Assembly (NCBI GenBank): GCA_905182135.1
Contig: CAJJAG010000004.1
Span: forward strand, 248,001 to 312,000
Direction of reading: 5' to 3'
DNA: 64,000 bases
Source of the DNA: an uncultured Acidimicrobiaceae bacterium
GTDB taxonomy: Bacteria; Actinomycetota; Acidimicrobiia; Acidimicrobiales; UBA10347
In this document: positions 52,157-61,451 of the stretch, in pieces
How positions within the stretch are numbered: position 1 is the first letter of the stretch
How the letters are laid out: each line of letters begins with the position of its first letter
Program-made: the position numbers and the translations under genes
Notes under the pieces: model-generated
Databases searched by the model: none
Told to the model about the DNA's origin: nothing
Seen by the model: only the letters and a program-made list of their open reading frames with translations

Positions 52157-52684
52157 TCAGGATCCGAAATCGGGTCCGCTGACGATACTGACCACGGTAC
52201 TTCCATAGGTACGCTCACGTAACATTTCCCACGGCTCAGCAACCTCGATTCGATGATTCGATTCGGCCACAAACAGTCCTGCCTGGGTGGCCAACAATAG
52301 TTCGTCCCATTCGTCGAAGCCATAGGGAGGATCTGCCAGCACTACGTCGTGGTGTCCAGCCGTCGCAACCCAGCGCATCGAATCGGCGGCCACGACCGTC
52401 GCCTGCTCGCCGAAGCCAAGGGTTTCAATGTTCTTTCGCACTGCCGCCAACGCGCTGCGGTCTCGTTCGACGAATGTTGCGTGAGTAGCCCCGCGACTCA
52501 AGGCCTCGAGGCCGAGCGCTCCGCTGCCAGCGAACAGATCAACAAACGTAGCGTCCTCGATCGCGTCAAGGCTGAACAAGGCATTGAAGGTTGCCTCGCG
52601 GACTCGGTCGGTCGTTGGTCGAGTTGTCAAGCCGTCGGGAACAACCAGCCGTCGCCCGCGTGCTGATCCAGCAACTATTCGCAC
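52157..52684 (-). CDS. rsmD: 16S rRNA (guanine966-N2)-methyltransferase RsmD
   Basis: SAM-dependent methyltransferase acting on 16S rRNA G966. Motifs: VRIVAGSARGRRLVVPDG, TRPTTDRVREATFNAL, FVDLFAGSGALGLEALSRG (SAM site) and the catalytic VLADPPYGFDEW. The frame extends upstream to 52939, but family homology starts at GTG 52684, giving 175 residues. It is followed by coaD, the usual pair; recG, which normally precedes it, is about 2.6 kb away across an inserted block. Confidence 0.95.
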   Translation of the reverse strand: MRIVAGSARGRRLVVPDGLTTRPTTDRVREATFNALFSLDAIEDATFVDLFAGSGALGLEALSRGATHATFVERDRSALAAVRKNIETLGFGEQATVVAADSMRWVATAGHHDVVLADPPYGFDEWDELLLATQAGLFVAESNHRIEVAEPWEMLRERTYGSTVVSIVSGPDFGS

Positions 52685-52768
52685 CGCTCCAGTATGCCCG
52701 GCAGTTGCAGCCCATGTGTACGAGGCGACAAGCTCCCCGAGATGGCTGCCTCCCAGTAGAGTCGAGCG

Positions 52769-52942
52769 ATGGACGTGCCTGACGAGATCATCTGTGTCGA
52801 GTGCCAGGGAACCTGCTATCGCCTGACCCAACGGCCCGACGATGACCCCTTCCTGCCCGGTGACTTCGTGGCCTATCGCTGCCCCGAGTGTGCCGAACGC
52901 TTCGACTTGGTCATGGAAGACGACGCTGACGAAGTTCACTAG
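52769..52942 (+). CDS. Small zinc-ribbon protein (57 residues)
   Basis: ATG 52769 to TAG 52942. It begins MDVPDEIICVECQGTCYRL and later has YRCPECAERFDLVMEDD; the CVEC and CPEC knuckles should form one zinc ribbon, with an acidic tail. TAGAGT (52757-52762) ends 6 bases before the ATG and no ribosome-binding site is seen, suggesting a leaderless transcript. It is divergent from rsmD. I cannot assign a function; zinc ribbons of this type occur in many small regulatory or RNA-associated proteins. Confidence 0.75.
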   Translation: MDVPDEIICVECQGTCYRLTQRPDDDPFLPGDFVAYRCPECAERFDLVMEDDADEVH

Positions 52943-52994
52943 ATCTGAACGAAATCAGAGCCATCAGCACTGGTTTCGTCAAGTGGCGCTCGCT

Positions 52995-53603
52995 CTACTG
53001 TGGTGGGCGCCAGAAGCCGAGCAACGGTGGTGATCCCTCGACAGTGAGTTCACCAGTCTCCACGTATCCGTGCCGTTGGTAGAAGCCATAGTTTCGCGGA
53101 TTGCTCGATTCGAGGTACGTGGGAAGGCCCAGAGCGTCTGACTCGGTAAGCATGGCACCGAGTACCTTGCTGCCAAGCCCCTGGCTTTGGCGGTCGGGAC
53201 GGGCCCCAAGGATCCCAAGATACCAATGAGATTCTTGCGGACGAAGTTCAGCCATTGCAGCGCTGAGCTTGCCGGTAATTGCGATGCGGTCACCCAATTG
53301 TTCGACGAACGCCAACGTGAATGGCATCGCTTGGCCATCGCGAAGCTTCTCGTTCTCAGAAGACGACGATTCGCTCGGTGCCGTCCACAACGCGACCGCT
53401 CCTTCGTCGACGATCGAGTGAATTACGTCGCCGGGCAGGCTTCGGGCGACCAGCAAACGTGCGAGCACCATGCCCGTCTTGACCGGAATGGTGCGTTCCG
53501 TCTCATAGATCCATTGCCAGATTGGATCGTCAGCGAACGACACAGCGACGGTGTGTGCAACAGATTCACGGGCTTCTTGGCCAACACGACGGACCTCAGA
53601 CAT
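52995..53603 (-). CDS. GNAT-family N-acetyltransferase
   Basis: Single GNAT domain of about 200 residues. The acetyl-CoA loop is LGARPDRQSQGLGSKVLGAM (about 132-151), preceded by HWYLGI and followed by YLESSNPRNYGFYQRHGY, the pattern of the broad YjdG/Rv-type group. Substrate unknown. It lies convergent with the zinc-ribbon gene and divergent from the PTH2-like gene with a 98-base gap. Confidence 0.87.
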   Translation of the reverse strand: MSEVRRVGQEARESVAHTVAVSFADDPIWQWIYETERTIPVKTGMVLARLLVARSLPGDVIHSIVDEGAVALWTAPSESSSSENEKLRDGQAMPFTLAFVEQLGDRIAITGKLSAAMAELRPQESHWYLGILGARPDRQSQGLGSKVLGAMLTESDALGLPTYLESSNPRNYGFYQRHGYVETGELTVEGSPPLLGFWRPPQ

Positions 53604-53701
53604 AGCGGCTCTTCAGGACGCCGGTCCTCATGGTTTTGGGTTCGCGCTTCAGCCCTCTCCGCGTGGCCAATCCAGCCGTTAGGGATTTTATGTAGACGTT
53701 C

Positions 53702-54391
53702 ATGGCACCATCTTGGAGCATGGAAGAACCTGAACCAGCATCCCCGTGGGCGCTCCAGCTCGCCGCCCGGGTTGAGAAACTCAGCCCGCCAAGCACTGCC
53801 GCGGTCTGCGCCGCAGCTGCGCTTGCCACAATCGCCTTGCTCGACGACGAACGCTCGCAGCCCAATGGCATCTGGCACACCCCAGTCCAGACGTGGAATG
53901 GCGAACGGATCAGAAAGATCGTTCGACGCGCTCGAGCATCGGCATGGGAGCGCGCCCAGTCTGTCGGTGGCGTCACGGTCCTTCATGACGGTGCCGAGGT
54001 GCGAGCCTTCGTGCCATCACCAATGGACCAGGCCCCACGCGAAGTCACCAAGCTGCAGATCCAGTCCACGTCATTAGACGAAGTCCAACCCATCAGTGCT
54101 CTGCCCAACCTCGCTCCCTCGACCCTGGTCATAGCTATCACACCCCACTTCACTATGAGCTGGGGGAAACAAGCAGCCCAGAGCGCCCATGCCGGGCAAC
54201 GGGCGTGGATGTTTGCCGACCCGATGGTGCAAGCTGCGTGGGATCACGCCGACCGCCCTCTGGTGGTGCTTCACCCTGATGCTGCGTTGTGGGATGCACT
54301 CGACGACGTTGCCACGACCCGCATACATGATGGCGGGTTCACCGAGATCCCGCCGGGCACGAACAGTTCGATTGCCTGGTTCACAATCTGA
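53702..54391 (+). CDS. Protein with C-terminal PTH2-like (peptidyl-tRNA hydrolase 2) domain
   Basis: The last about 95 residues follow the archaeal/eukaryotic-type Pth2 fold: STLVIAITPHFTMSWGKQAA, then QSAHAGQRAW, LVVLHPDAALWDALDD and IHDGGFTEIPPGTNSSIAWF. The catalytic-region Lys, Ala-Gln/His-Ala and the D-G-x-T-E-I-P-P-G block are kept. The N-terminal about 130 residues are Ala-rich and unassigned. Bacteria normally use Pth1; Pth2-like proteins occur in some actinobacteria. It could release peptidyl-tRNA, but activity is inferred only. The start could be ATG 53702 or 53720. Confidence 0.72.
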   Translation: MAPSWSMEEPEPASPWALQLAARVEKLSPPSTAAVCAAAALATIALLDDERSQPNGIWHTPVQTWNGERIRKIVRRARASAWERAQSVGGVTVLHDGAEVRAFVPSPMDQAPREVTKLQIQSTSLDEVQPISALPNLAPSTLVIAITPHFTMSWGKQAAQSAHAGQRAWMFADPMVQAAWDHADRPLVVLHPDAALWDALDDVATTRIHDGGFTEIPPGTNSSIAWFTI

Positions 54392-54664
54392 CAACGGCCC
54401 GCCACGGCTCGCGATCGGTCCCATGCTGCGGCTGCCCCAGCCTTAAGCCCAAGCGAAACGGGAACTACCTCAGTCTGGAAGGGAGCCGACTGTGGGCGTC
54501 TTGCTGATTCTCCCCGTGGATTGTGCTGGTGTTGCTCAGCACGGCCTCTACATCACGCACCGTCTCGATCGACGAGACAGGTGCAGCTTCCACCGCTGGA
54601 ATTGCGCCACGACCGACGCCGACGGTGCCGCTTGAGAATTCTCGAAGGCTTCTCGCTGGCTCGC

Positions 54665-55106
54665 ATGCGGGCCGTGGTGACCAGCAGGGCAAAGGCATCG
54701 GTCGCTCCATCGCCTTGCTCCTAGCCGAAGCAGGCGCCGACGTGATCGTCAGCGCACGCGCTCAAAGCGACGTCACCGCTGTGGCAACAGAGATCACTGC
54801 CCTAGGGCGCTGCGGCTGGGCGTACGGCCACCGTCGTTCGATCATAAACATTTCGTCTGCTGCTGCTCGTGGAGCTAGGCCAAGGTAAACGTTTTCGAAG
54901 CGGCCGTGAATCCGTTGACAGCGACGTTCTCTTTTGAGTTCGCCCCTAACGTTTAGATCAAGGCCGTGTCACCGAGGCCCGTGGCGACGCAGAACTTCAT
55001 CGAGAGCATTGGCTATGAGAGCGAGCACAAGGACATGGCCAACACGCAACTGCGGATTCCGCTTGGACGAATCGGGACTGAGCCTGACACCCGTGCCGCT
55101 GTGTGA
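54665..55106 (+). pseudogene. Short-chain dehydrogenase/reductase pseudogene
   Basis: Recognisable SDR pieces in three segments: MRAVVT (54665), then after a frameshift QGKGIGRSIALLLAEAGADV and IVSARAQSDV, then IINISSAAARGA, then after another shift KVNVFEAAVNPLTATFSFEF, a TAG, and AVSPRPVATQNFIESIGYES with RIPLGRIGTEPDTRAAV. The stretch that should hold the middle of the Rossmann fold, including the usual NNAG, is deleted. Frameshifts, a stop and a deletion make it non-functional. Bases 54392-54664 and 55107-55272 around it hold no gene I support. Confidence 0.75.
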
Positions 55107-55272
55107 ACAAATGTGCCGTCGGGCAAGGCGCCGAGTCAGTCATAGAAGGAGCACGACACTGGTAGGTGCGGTTTATTGCTCGTGTTTCGCAGATCATCAT
55201 TTCGAACCACGCGCATCATGTCTCAACCGGCCATCGCATCCGCTCGCACCAACGACATTCTTGCTAGTCCTG

Positions 55273-57480
55273 CTAGCCCTTTAGCAGAAAGTCGGTCTCA
55301 TCGTCAGCAAGCAAGGCGTCAACTTCGGCTCGGAGTGCGCTGTGTGTGGCCAGTGTCGGATCTGTGTCTAGGACCGAGAACGCGTCTTCGCGCGCTTTTT
55401 CGACCCAATAACGATCACGGCGCAGCGACGCAAGTTTGAGATCGCTGCGGCCCTTCTGACGTTCTCCCATGATCGTTCCTTCGCCGCGGAGTTCCAGATC
55501 GATTTCTGCGAGTTCGAACCCATCGGTTGAGTCGACTAATGCTTGCAGACGAGACACCGAGATCTCAGTCGCTCCGCTCGCTACCAGGTAACAAAACGAT
55601 TGATGCGCGCCACGCCCGACGCGTCCACGCAACTGGTGCAGCTGTGCGATACCGAACCGATCAGCATCAAGAATGACCATCACAGTTGCGTTCGACACAT
55701 CGACACCGACCTCAATAACCGTGGTCGCGACCAGCGCGTCGATCCGACCTGACCGGAACTGGGCCATAGTCGCTTCCTTCTCGGCCGGGCTGACTCGGCC
55801 ATGCAGCAGGCCTAGCGAAAGGCCCTGCAACTCATCGGCCTGCAGCCGCACGTAAGTCTCTTCCGCTGAGCTTGCTTCGAGTTTGGTACTTTCTTCGATC
55901 AATGGCGTGACGATGTAGACCTGTCGGCCGGCATCAATCTCACCTCGCACGTGCTGCCACATCGCCGGCTCAGCCTGGGCATCAACCCCAGTCAAGTCGA
56001 GCTTGCCCTCATCGTTTTCGAATGGCACGCGGATCCATGTTGTTCGAATCGGAATGCGGCCAACCGGCATCTCGTCAAGAACCGACACATCAAGATCGCC
56101 GTACACGGTCATTGCTGCGGTGCGCGGAATGGGCGTGGCGGTCATGACCAGTACATCGGGGACTGCCTCGCCAGCACCCTTGTCTCTCAGTGCCGCTCGC
56201 TGTTCGACACCAAAGCGATGTTGTTCATCGATGACAACCATTCCCAGGGAACGGAACCCAACCGAATCCTGAATTAACGCATGGGTACCGATCAACAGGT
56301 CGATGCGCCCGTCGGTCAACCCTGCATCAATCTTGCGTCGATCAGCTGCGGTCGTACGGTTCGAAAGCAGAGCGACACTGAGAGGACGCGTACCCATCAG
56401 CGAACCTTGCCCGAGCGTTTGGTCAATGTCGACCTCGAGCCCCTCGACCATCTCGCGGATACTGCTGTAGTGCTGCTCGGCGAGCACCTCGGTCGGGGCC
56501 ATGAAGGCGCCTTGGTGTCCACCTTGAATAGCTGCAAGCAAGCCCGCTACGGCCACGACCGTCTTGCCTGCTCCAACGTCGCCTTGAAGCAACCGATGCA
56601 TAGGCGCTGTCGCCCGAAGGTCCACGAACATCTCTTCGATCGTTCGCCGTTGCGCATTCGTTGGATCGAAAGCCAGGCCAGCCAAAAAGCGATCAACCAG
56701 TTCACCATCAGGGTCGTGGGTCACGCCGACCGTCGAAGCCTCGAGCTCTCGTTTTCGCCGCACCAGTGCGACCTGAATACGAAAGAGCTCGTCGTAAATG
56801 AGTCGACGCCGGGCGTGGCTGACTTGTTCGAGCGAGTCAGGCGTATGGATGTGGTTGAGCGCCGTTGCTCGATCGATCAAGCCGTGGCGCTGCAAAAGCT
56901 GGGCAGGAACAGGGTCGCCCAGCCCGCGCTGGCTGCTTCGGCGAAGTGTCTCCCTGACTGCCGACGAGATCTCGGCGGTGCCGATCCCAGCCTTCTCGCT
57001 ATTCGGGTAGACCGGCACGATCCGTCCGGTCTGATCACCAATCAGATCGACGATCGGGTTCGTCATTTGGCGGGAGCCGCGGAAGTCCTCGCACTTGCCG
57101 AATATGACAGCAGTCATCCCAGCCCGGAGTTGCTTCGTGCGCCAGGCCTGGTTGAAGAATGTGAGGCGCATCTGGCCGGTGTGATCTTTTACATCGACGA
57201 ACACCATGGTCCGTTTGTTGTTCTTGCTGCGGCGACTAGTCACACTCGCAACCTCGACCATAACCATGCCCTGATCGTCCGGCATCAACTCGGCGATGGT
57301 CGCCGAGTTAGTTCGGTCGATATAGCGTCGCGGGTACGTGGTGAGAACGTCGTACAGAGTGTGAACATCGAGTGCAGCGAAGCCAGCTTCGCGTTTGGCC
57401 CCGACACCAGTCAGCTTGCCCAGCGGCATGCCGTCTAGCTCAGCAAGTGTGATTCCCTCGGATCGCTCGCTCATCGTCAC
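55273..57480 (-). CDS. recG: ATP-dependent DNA helicase RecG
   Basis: Branch-migrating helicase for stalled forks. The N-terminal wedge (OB) domain includes LTFFNQAWRTKQL; helicase motifs: LLQGDVGAGKTVVAVAGLL (I), APTEVLAEQHY (Ia), VVIDEQHRFGVEQR (II), MTATPIPRT (III) and the C-terminal LRGRVGRGAHQSFCYL (VI). 735 residues, normal. It is downstream of fakA on the same strand with a 127-base gap. Confidence 0.97.
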   Translation of the reverse strand: MTMSERSEGITLAELDGMPLGKLTGVGAKREAGFAALDVHTLYDVLTTYPRRYIDRTNSATIAELMPDDQGMVMVEVASVTSRRSKNNKRTMVFVDVKDHTGQMRLTFFNQAWRTKQLRAGMTAVIFGKCEDFRGSRQMTNPIVDLIGDQTGRIVPVYPNSEKAGIGTAEISSAVRETLRRSSQRGLGDPVPAQLLQRHGLIDRATALNHIHTPDSLEQVSHARRRLIYDELFRIQVALVRRKRELEASTVGVTHDPDGELVDRFLAGLAFDPTNAQRRTIEEMFVDLRATAPMHRLLQGDVGAGKTVVAVAGLLAAIQGGHQGAFMAPTEVLAEQHYSSIREMVEGLEVDIDQTLGQGSLMGTRPLSVALLSNRTTAADRRKIDAGLTDGRIDLLIGTHALIQDSVGFRSLGMVVIDEQHRFGVEQRAALRDKGAGEAVPDVLVMTATPIPRTAAMTVYGDLDVSVLDEMPVGRIPIRTTWIRVPFENDEGKLDLTGVDAQAEPAMWQHVRGEIDAGRQVYIVTPLIEESTKLEASSAEETYVRLQADELQGLSLGLLHGRVSPAEKEATMAQFRSGRIDALVATTVIEVGVDVSNATVMVILDADRFGIAQLHQLRGRVGRGAHQSFCYLVASGATEISVSRLQALVDSTDGFELAEIDLELRGEGTIMGERQKGRSDLKLASLRRDRYWVEKAREDAFSVLDTDPTLATHSALRAEVDALLADDETDFLLKG

Positions 57481-57607
57481 AAACTCTAGAACAGCCCTCT
57501 AACGCAGCCATTGATAGTGAATGCGCGTGGACCTACCCGCTAGCACCCGCTGCAGTCGCTCGTCACGTGGCAACCGCACCGAATCACGCCTGATGGTCGA
57601 CGGCCCG

Positions 57608-59284
57608 CTATTCGATGCCCAGGTAGTAGTGGTAGAGCGGTTGTTCACCTTGATGCACTTCAATGTCGAGGTCTGGGTGATTCTCCTCGAGCCATGCTTC
57701 GATCAGGGAGGAGCCAGCCTCGGTGGCATCATTGCCAGCGATCAGAGTGACCAGTTCGTGGCCATCGTCTAGTAGCGACTCGATCAGATCGGTCGTTGCG
57801 GTCACAACGTCAGAAGCCACCGCGGTAATGCCCGCAGGACCAATACCGATGTAATCGCCAGTTGTTACTGGACCGGCATCGCTATTTGCATCACGCACGG
57901 CTTGAGTAATCTCACCAGCGACAATGGACGACGCTGCCGCTGTCATAGATTCGGCATTGTCGTCGACTGTCGCTTCCGGATCGAACTCGAGCAATGCTGC
58001 AAAGCCCTCGGTGATGCTGCGAGTGGGCACCACACGCACGATCTTGTGGGTGTGCTCGTTGACCTGGTTCGCCACCGGAATGATGTTCTTGTTATTTGGC
58101 AATAGCAGGACTTCGTCTGCTGGCACTTGATTCACTGCTTGCAGGAGTAGCTCAGTCGGTGGATTCATGGTCTGGCCACCGAGCACCATGGCCGTTGCGC
58201 CGAGCGATTCGAATATGGCCCGGATGCCCTCGCCGACGCCCACCGTGATCACACCGCACCGAGACTGCTCGGTAGCATTGAGAATGATGCTCGCTTCGCC
58301 TTCTGCTACAGCGGGAGCGTTCGGGTCATGGAGCGTCTCCATGTGCTCGAGTTCTTCGAGCAGGTCGGTCACCCGAATCTTATGAGGGCGCCCGACTGCA
58401 ATGCCGGCTTCGATACATCCACCGATGTCGTCGCTATGGATGTGACAGTTCCACAATCCGTCGCCACCAACGACCACGATCGAATCGCCGATGTCGGCCC
58501 ACGCTGAACGAAACTCACCGATGCGATCATCGGAGGCATCGAGAAAGAACATGACCTCGTAGCGCAGGTCAGCAATGCTCTTTTCGCCGCCGGTTACTGG
58601 GGCTGATGGAGTAGTCGTCTGAGACATTCGAACAAAGTCGGTCGGAGCGACTGGCAGCACCCGACCGTCGATGGTGTGCAAAAGTGCGTCGACCAGAAGC
58701 AGTAGTCCTTGACCGCCGGCGTCGACGACACCAGCGTCCTTAAGAACCTGAAGCATCTCGGGAGTGCGGGCAAGTGCGTCATGACCCTGAGCCTGACCTG
58801 CTTCGAGGGTCGCCACCAGGTCGGCGCCGGTGTCAGCTGCAGCAGTGGCGCCTTCAGCTACTTCACGGACCACAGTCAAGATCGTGCCTTCAACGGGGCG
58901 TTGCACAGCCCCATAAGCCGCTTCTGCAGCCACGGAGAAGGCTTTGGCCCATACCTGGGCATCTTCGGTTCCCGCAGCACATTCGGTGCGGACAGTGTCG
59001 GCGAGGCCTCGCAAAATCTGCGACATGATCACGCCAGAATTGCCTCGGGCACCCATGAGCGAACCATGACTGATTGCTTTACACACCGCGTCGAGGCCAT
59101 CTGCGCCTTCGAGTTCAACACATACCGACTCAAGGGTGAGTGACATGTTCGTGCCGGTATCGCCGTCGGGAACCGGGTAGACGTTGAGCGCGTTGATCAT
59201 TTCCTTGTGACCCATCAACAGGTCACGGAAGGTTGCAATAACGGATCGGATCTCTTGCGCGCCAAGTCGCTGGGCCACAGACAC
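57608..59284 (-). CDS. fakA: FakA-like DAK-domain kinase (fatty acid kinase catalytic subunit family)
   Basis: FakA proteins phosphorylate fatty acids bound by FakB (DegV) partners. The N-terminal DhaL-like kinase domain has MINALNVYPVPDGDTGTNMS (metal/ATP site) and SHGSLMGARGNSGVIMSQIL, then DAGVVDAGGQGLLLL. The middle domain includes HIHSDDIGGCIEAG, and the C-terminal domain resembles DegV-like segments (EVLLLPNNKNIIPVANQ). The frame opens at TTG 59335, but homology begins near GTG 59284. It stands before recG, the standard place; no FakB gene is in the window and rpmB, often upstream, is absent. Confidence 0.92.
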   Translation of the reverse strand: MSVAQRLGAQEIRSVIATFRDLLMGHKEMINALNVYPVPDGDTGTNMSLTLESVCVELEGADGLDAVCKAISHGSLMGARGNSGVIMSQILRGLADTVRTECAAGTEDAQVWAKAFSVAAEAAYGAVQRPVEGTILTVVREVAEGATAAADTGADLVATLEAGQAQGHDALARTPEMLQVLKDAGVVDAGGQGLLLLVDALLHTIDGRVLPVAPTDFVRMSQTTTPSAPVTGGEKSIADLRYEVMFFLDASDDRIGEFRSAWADIGDSIVVVGGDGLWNCHIHSDDIGGCIEAGIAVGRPHKIRVTDLLEELEHMETLHDPNAPAVAEGEASIILNATEQSRCGVITVGVGEGIRAIFESLGATAMVLGGQTMNPPTELLLQAVNQVPADEVLLLPNNKNIIPVANQVNEHTHKIVRVVPTRSITEGFAALLEFDPEATVDDNAESMTAAASSIVAGEITQAVRDANSDAGPVTTGDYIGIGPAGITAVASDVVTATTDLIESLLDDGHELVTLIAGNDATEAGSSLIEAWLEENHPDLDIEVHQGEQPLYHYYLGIE

Positions 59285-59771
59285 GGCCGTAAGCGTACGC
59301 GGTCGACGGCCAACTTGAATCGTCTCGCCTTGCAATTACTCGCTACTACCTTGAATCACTTGGGTCCAACGAAACAGGACGAGCCCGGACTACCTGCGGA
59401 CCGAAGCACTCATATCAAGCGGTGTCGTGCATCTCTTGCCGCAAAGGTGGTTGCATCACCAGCAAATTTTTGTGGGATCGACAATGCTGCATTGCACGCA
59501 AACCGAGAGCTATTTCAGGACAACCCTGGGTTCTTGAGCGCCTTAGCGAAGTTGTGGTGTCGCGTTCACCCGTAGCGACGTAAGACAGGTCTCACGTCTC
59601 ACGTATTCTGCGTAGAGATGAGAACGTGTTGGCCCTCGACATGTTCGTCGAGAAGCCAGGCGTGAGCGGATCATAGAGCTTCGACATCGGTGCAGCCTCC
59701 CTGTCGAGTCGGAGGCGTAGCTGCGCCTTCACGTGGCGCTCACGGATTAAAGAGTCGAGTAACGTCGCTGC
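59285..59771. other. Divergent intergenic region between fakA and the amidohydrolase gene
   Basis: About 490 bases. A plus-strand frame across 59207-59575 contains no family resemblance. A short direct repeat GTCTCAC-GTCTCAC lies near 59590. No ribosomal protein L28 gene is seen, although rpmB usually lies here. Confidence 0.4.
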
Positions 59772-61415
59772 ATGACGCTAGTGAAACCGGATCTGGTTCT
59801 TGACAATGCAAACGTAATCACCGTCGACTCGGGCCTGCCTCGGGCGGCGAGCATCGCCATCTTGGGTGATCGAATCGTTGGTGTCGGCAAACGCCATGCC
59901 TTCGCGACGACGGGCGCTCGTTCAATCGACATGGACGGCGCAACAGTCGTCCCCGGCTTCAACGATGCGCACAACCATATGGCTATCTATGGCGCAACGT
60001 TGAACGAAGTCGCAATCCAACCAGCGATAGCCAAGTCGGTCGAAGAGATCCTCGACGCTATTGCCCGTAGCGCCGCTGAGACCCCAGCAGGCGTGTGGGT
60101 GATCGCCACGGGGTACGACGACAACAAGCTCGCCGAACGACGACACCCAACTCGCCAGGAACTTGATCGCGTTAGTCCCGACAACCCGGTGCTGCTGAAC
60201 CACACCTCCGGTCACTTCTGCGTGGTCAACACCGCAGCGATGCGGCTTGCACGCGTCGGCGAGGTCGCTGTTCCCGAAGGCGGTGTCGTCGCGCTCGACG
60301 AAAACGGTGAACCGAACGGACTGCTTGAAGAACAGGCTCAAACACTGGTTCGGGGCTTGCTGCACCCGCGGGCGATCGCCGACATCGTGCAGAACTTGGG
60401 CGCTGCATCAGACAAGTATTTGAGCGAAGGAATCACCAGTTGCCAAGAGGCCGGAGTCGGCGGAATCTTGGGCACAAAAGAACCACTCGAACTTGCCGCC
60501 TATCAACAGGCACGACGCGACGGCCGACTGCGAGTTCGAGTCACCTTGATGCCGTCCGTTGAGACTCTGCATGCCACCGACCACCACGTCGATGACGACG
60601 AACCCTTCGTGCTCGACCTGGGCCTGCACTCCGGATTCGGGGATGACTGGCTCAAGTTCGGTGCCACCAAGATTTTCGCCGACGGCTCGCTCATCGGCCG
60701 CACCGCTGCCATGTTCGACGACTTCGAAGGCGAGCCCGGCAACAACGGCTATTTCCAGATGGACGAGGTTCGTCTGCATGGCCTGATCATGAAAGCGCAC
60801 CGTTCTGGCTGGCAAGTCGCAGTCCACGCGATTGGTGACCGTGCCGTTGCCTCGGTGCTCGACGGATACGACGCAGCTCTGCAGAAGTACCCCCGCGACA
60901 ACACTCGCCATCGTATCGAGCACTGCGGCATGACTCGAGCCCAGGACGTCACCCGCATCGCCCGGCTTGGTGTCATCCCCGTGCCACAGGCACGTTTCAT
61001 CAGCGAGATCGGCGACGGCATGGCACGCGCGATCGGCAGTCGCAAGCCCGATTGTTATCGCATGCGCAGCTTTCTTGATGCAGGCGTGGTTCTGCCTGGT
61101 AGCTCCGACCGGCCAGTCGTCAATGGCTCTCCCCTGCTCGGCATTCATGACCTAGTAAACCAGCGCACAGACGACGGCGAACCCTTCAATCTGCACGAAG
61201 CCCTTACGGCCGAAGAGGCGCTGCACGCTTACACCCTCGGATCTGCCTACGCAGCGTTTGACGAGAACGACAAGGGTTCGATCGCGAGGGGCAAGCTTGC
61301 CGACCTGGCCGTGCTCGATCGCGACATCACCACAACTGACCCCACGGCGATCGACCAGACCAAGGTGCTCGCGACCATGGTTGCTGGTTCGTTCGAGTTC
61401 GGCTCATACACCTAG
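59772..61415 (+). CDS. Amidohydrolase of the YtcJ family (amidohydrolase family 3)
   Basis: Metal-dependent hydrolase. The N-terminal metal site is VVPGFNDAHNHMA, then NHTSGHFCVVNT, the Lys-region LKFGATKIFADGSL, VAVHAIGDRAV, and the C-terminal Asp in VVLPGSSDRPVVN. The composite domain closes with GSIARGKLADLAVLDRD. 547 residues, normal for YtcJ-like proteins, which act on amide or urea-type bonds with poorly known substrates. It is not secreted. It is followed by a decayed region. Confidence 0.9.
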   Translation: MTLVKPDLVLDNANVITVDSGLPRAASIAILGDRIVGVGKRHAFATTGARSIDMDGATVVPGFNDAHNHMAIYGATLNEVAIQPAIAKSVEEILDAIARSAAETPAGVWVIATGYDDNKLAERRHPTRQELDRVSPDNPVLLNHTSGHFCVVNTAAMRLARVGEVAVPEGGVVALDENGEPNGLLEEQAQTLVRGLLHPRAIADIVQNLGAASDKYLSEGITSCQEAGVGGILGTKEPLELAAYQQARRDGRLRVRVTLMPSVETLHATDHHVDDDEPFVLDLGLHSGFGDDWLKFGATKIFADGSLIGRTAAMFDDFEGEPGNNGYFQMDEVRLHGLIMKAHRSGWQVAVHAIGDRAVASVLDGYDAALQKYPRDNTRHRIEHCGMTRAQDVTRIARLGVIPVPQARFISEIGDGMARAIGSRKPDCYRMRSFLDAGVVLPGSSDRPVVNGSPLLGIHDLVNQRTDDGEPFNLHEALTAEEALHAYTLGSAYAAFDENDKGSIARGKLADLAVLDRDITTTDPTAIDQTKVLATMVAGSFEFGSYT

Positions 61416-61451
61416 AGAAGCCCGCCGCGTCGGAACTCCTAGACGGAACGT

